DNA of 64,000 nt, taken from contig JALHQC010000008.1 of the NCBI GenBank assembly GCA_022842165.1, forward strand, positions 54,143 to 118,142, read 5' to 3'. A program made the position numbers and the translations under genes. The DNA comes from a bacterium (GTDB taxonomy: Bacteria > Pseudomonadota > Alphaproteobacteria > Rhizobiales > Aestuariivirgaceae). A model generated the notes under the pieces. The model was given only the letters and a program-made list of their open reading frames with translations, had not been told where the DNA came from and did not search any database. Below are positions 62,459 to 64,000 of the stretch, piece after piece (the stretch's first letter is position 1; the number at the start of each line of letters is the position of its first letter).

Positions 62459-63829
62459 TCAGCGGCGGGGATTGCGCTTGGGGATGACGACCTGCTTCCC
62501 GTCCACCACCAGGATCGTGCCGGGTTTCAGCGCCACGGCGGGCGGCGGCGGGGGTGCCTCTGCAACAGCAGCTTCGGCAGGGGTTTCAGGTGCAGGCGCG
62601 GAAGCCGCATTGCTGGCAGGTGCCGCAGGTCCCGGCAGGGGTGGTTCGGCCGGCTGGGGCTGGGGTGCCGCGGCATCCGGAGCGACCTCTGTTGCGGTGG
62701 CCGCCTCGGGCGCTGCCTGCTCCGGTGTTGCGGCTGGCGCGCCTTCGGGCGTCGCGGCGGGCTCCTCATCGGCGGCGGCACTCGCGGCGGCATTGCCGGC
62801 GATCTTCCGCCACTTCCGCACATTGCTGTTGTGCTCTTCCAGCGTCGTGGCAAAGGCGTGGCCACCCGTACCATCGGCAACGAAATAGAGATAGTCCGTC
62901 GGCTGAGGATTAAGAACGGCCTCCAGCGCGGCCTTGCCCGGATTGGCGATGGGGCCTGGCGGCAACCCGTCGATGCGGTAGGTGTTGTAAGGTGTGGTGG
63001 TTTCGATGTCGCTGCGGGTCAGCGGCCGGTCGAGCTTGCCCTTGCCGCCCACGATGCCATAGATGATCGTCGGGTCCGACTGCAGCCGCATGCCCTTCTT
63101 GAGCCTGTTGATGAACACCGACGCGATCACTGGCCGCTCCGCCGCGACGCCGGTTTCTTTTTCCACGATCGAGGCGAGGATGACAGCCTGTTCCTTGCTC
63201 TCGACGGTGGAGATCGGCACGCGGGTGTCCCACATCTGGTCGAGAAGCTTCGCCTGTGCGCCTTGCATGTCTTCGACGAGCTTCTGGCGCGTCATGCCAC
63301 GCCGGAACACATAGGTGTCGGGCAGGATGGCGCCTTCCGCGGGAACGGCAGCGGGTGGCCCGGTGAGGATGTCGTTGGCGTTGACGCGGGCAACCGCCAT
63401 CTCGCTGGTCCAGCCCTCCGGCACCGAGAGCTTGTAGGTGATCGACTTGCCGCTGGCGATCAGCGCCATCACGTCCTGCATCGAGGCAGATTTCGCAAAT
63501 TCGTACTCGCCCGCCTTAAGCCGCGTGCGTGTGCCTGTCACCGAAGCCATCAACGAGAATATCCGGGCGTTGGAAATGATCCCATTCTGTTCCAGCACTG
63601 CGCCGATCTGTGGAGTCGACAGGCCCTGCTCGATGGTAAACACCTTGTTCTCGGCAAGAGGGCCGACTGCCATATATTCGCTTTGAGCATAGAGATAGGC
63701 CCCGCCCGCACCTATGACCGCTAGAACCAGCAGCAGGAACGTCCACAGCAGCACGCGCGAGGCCGCGGATGCCCGCTGCCGCGAATGCCGCGGCTCGGGA
63801 ACCTTTACGGATGGCGGCGGTGTGTTCAA
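62459..63829 (-). CDS. mltG: Endolytic transglycosylase MltG with Pro/Ala-rich tail
   Basis: A 456-aa inner-membrane protein that cleaves nascent glycan strands. The membrane anchor is at about 27-47, a LysM-like region at about 55-135, and the catalytic YceG domain at about 150-345 with IVEKETGVAAERP (Glu223/225). Residues about 347-432 are a Pro/Ala/Glu-rich linker, followed by a basic end LKPGTILVVDGKQVVIP. This tail is absent from E. coli MltG. Confidence 0.95.
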   Translation of the reverse strand: MNTPPPSVKVPEPRHSRQRASAASRVLLWTFLLLVLAVIGAGGAYLYAQSEYMAVGPLAENKVFTIEQGLSTPQIGAVLEQNGIISNARIFSLMASVTGTRTRLKAGEYEFAKSASMQDVMALIASGKSITYKLSVPEGWTSEMAVARVNANDILTGPPAAVPAEGAILPDTYVFRRGMTRQKLVEDMQGAQAKLLDQMWDTRVPISTVESKEQAVILASIVEKETGVAAERPVIASVFINRLKKGMRLQSDPTIIYGIVGGKGKLDRPLTRSDIETTTPYNTYRIDGLPPGPIANPGKAALEAVLNPQPTDYLYFVADGTGGHAFATTLEEHNSNVRKWRKIAGNAAASAAADEEPAATPEGAPAATPEQAAPEAATATEVAPDAAAPQPQPAEPPLPGPAAPASNAASAPAPETPAEAAVAEAPPPPPAVALKPGTILVVDGKQVVIPKRNPRR

Positions 63830-63850
63830 CCCGGTTTTCCTGTTGGGCGG

Positions 63851-64000
63851 CTAGGCCGCGTAGCGGCGCATGATCAGCGATGCGTTGGTGCCACCGAAAC
63901 CAAAAGAATTGGACAGAACTGTGTTGATCTCTTTTTTCTTGGCAAGCTTCGGCACCAGGTCGATCTGGGTCTCGACCGACGGATTGTCGAGATTAAGCGT
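63851..64000 (-). CDS. fabF: 3-Oxoacyl-ACP synthase II, C-terminus (partial)
   Basis: Only the last 49 codons are in the window. They contain TVLSNSFGFGGTNASLIMRR, the C-terminal motif of KAS II. The order fabF-mltG-yicC-gmk is the usual one in alphaproteobacteria. The rest lies beyond base 64000. Confidence 0.92.
   Translation of the reverse strand, partial: TLNLDNPSVETQIDLVPKLAKKKEINTVLSNSFGFGGTNASLIMRRYAA

Overview
The window is a GC-rich alphaproteobacterial chromosome segment, most likely Hyphomicrobiales (Rhizobiales). The evidence is the conserved blocks infA-maf-yacG, lptD-surA-pdxA-rsmA and fabF-mltG-yicC-gmk, a DUF4212/sodium symporter pair, and palindromic intergenic repeats of the rhizobial kind. 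I cannot name genus or species from the sequence alone.

Region 1 (1-16948) is a mobile element of about 16 kb integrated in tRNA-Phe(GAA). The intact tRNA is at 825-900. Its 3' part plus two bases (50 bp) recurs exactly at 16899-16948, so the ends are defined to the base. The element carries a tyrosine integrase with an overlapping excisionase-like gene, several small unknown genes, and a divergent pair of ribbon-helix-helix regulators across repeated operator-like sites. It also has a lambda O/P-like replication pair whose initiator gene contains five iteron-like repeats, and a full HK97-type head and packaging set (portal, protease, capsid, HNH, TerS, TerL). It encodes an 872-aa tape-measure protein, but I find no other recognisable tail gene, no fibre, no holin or endolysin, and no CI/Cro pair. 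I read it as a capsid-forming satellite that may also supply its own tail ruler. A reduced prophage is the alternative.

Region 2 (17007-24200) is chromosomal: an exonuclease-CBS-nucleotidyltransferase protein, three small membrane proteins (one YggT-like), a DUF4212/sodium-solute symporter pair with a clear terminator, an unknown protein and a DUF4142 protein.

Region 3 (24221-31310) looks like a sugar or sugar-derivative uptake and catabolism locus: a 2-oxoglutarate oxygenase-like protein, a SelA/DgaE-like PLP enzyme, a ROK regulator, a sugar ABC transporter (ATPase, binding protein, permease) and an SDR dehydrogenase.

Region 4 (31296-44420) has a DUF1287 protein, a molybdopterin oxidoreductase, leuC, a zincin protease, small membrane or secreted proteins, an IaaM-like flavin monooxygenase, an RTX-type calcium-binding protein, two related small secreted proteins, argC, leuD, an AEC transporter and infA-maf-yacG.

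Region 5 (44421-64000) has an RND efflux pair, the glutathione-dependent formaldehyde oxidation pair (class III ADH plus FghA), a sugar isomerase/Gfo-Idh-MocA operon divergent from a LacI regulator, pepA, lptD-surA-pdxA-rsmA, gmk, yicC, mltG and the 3' end of fabF. The dense antisense reading frames on the opposite strands are GC-rich shadows and are not annotated.
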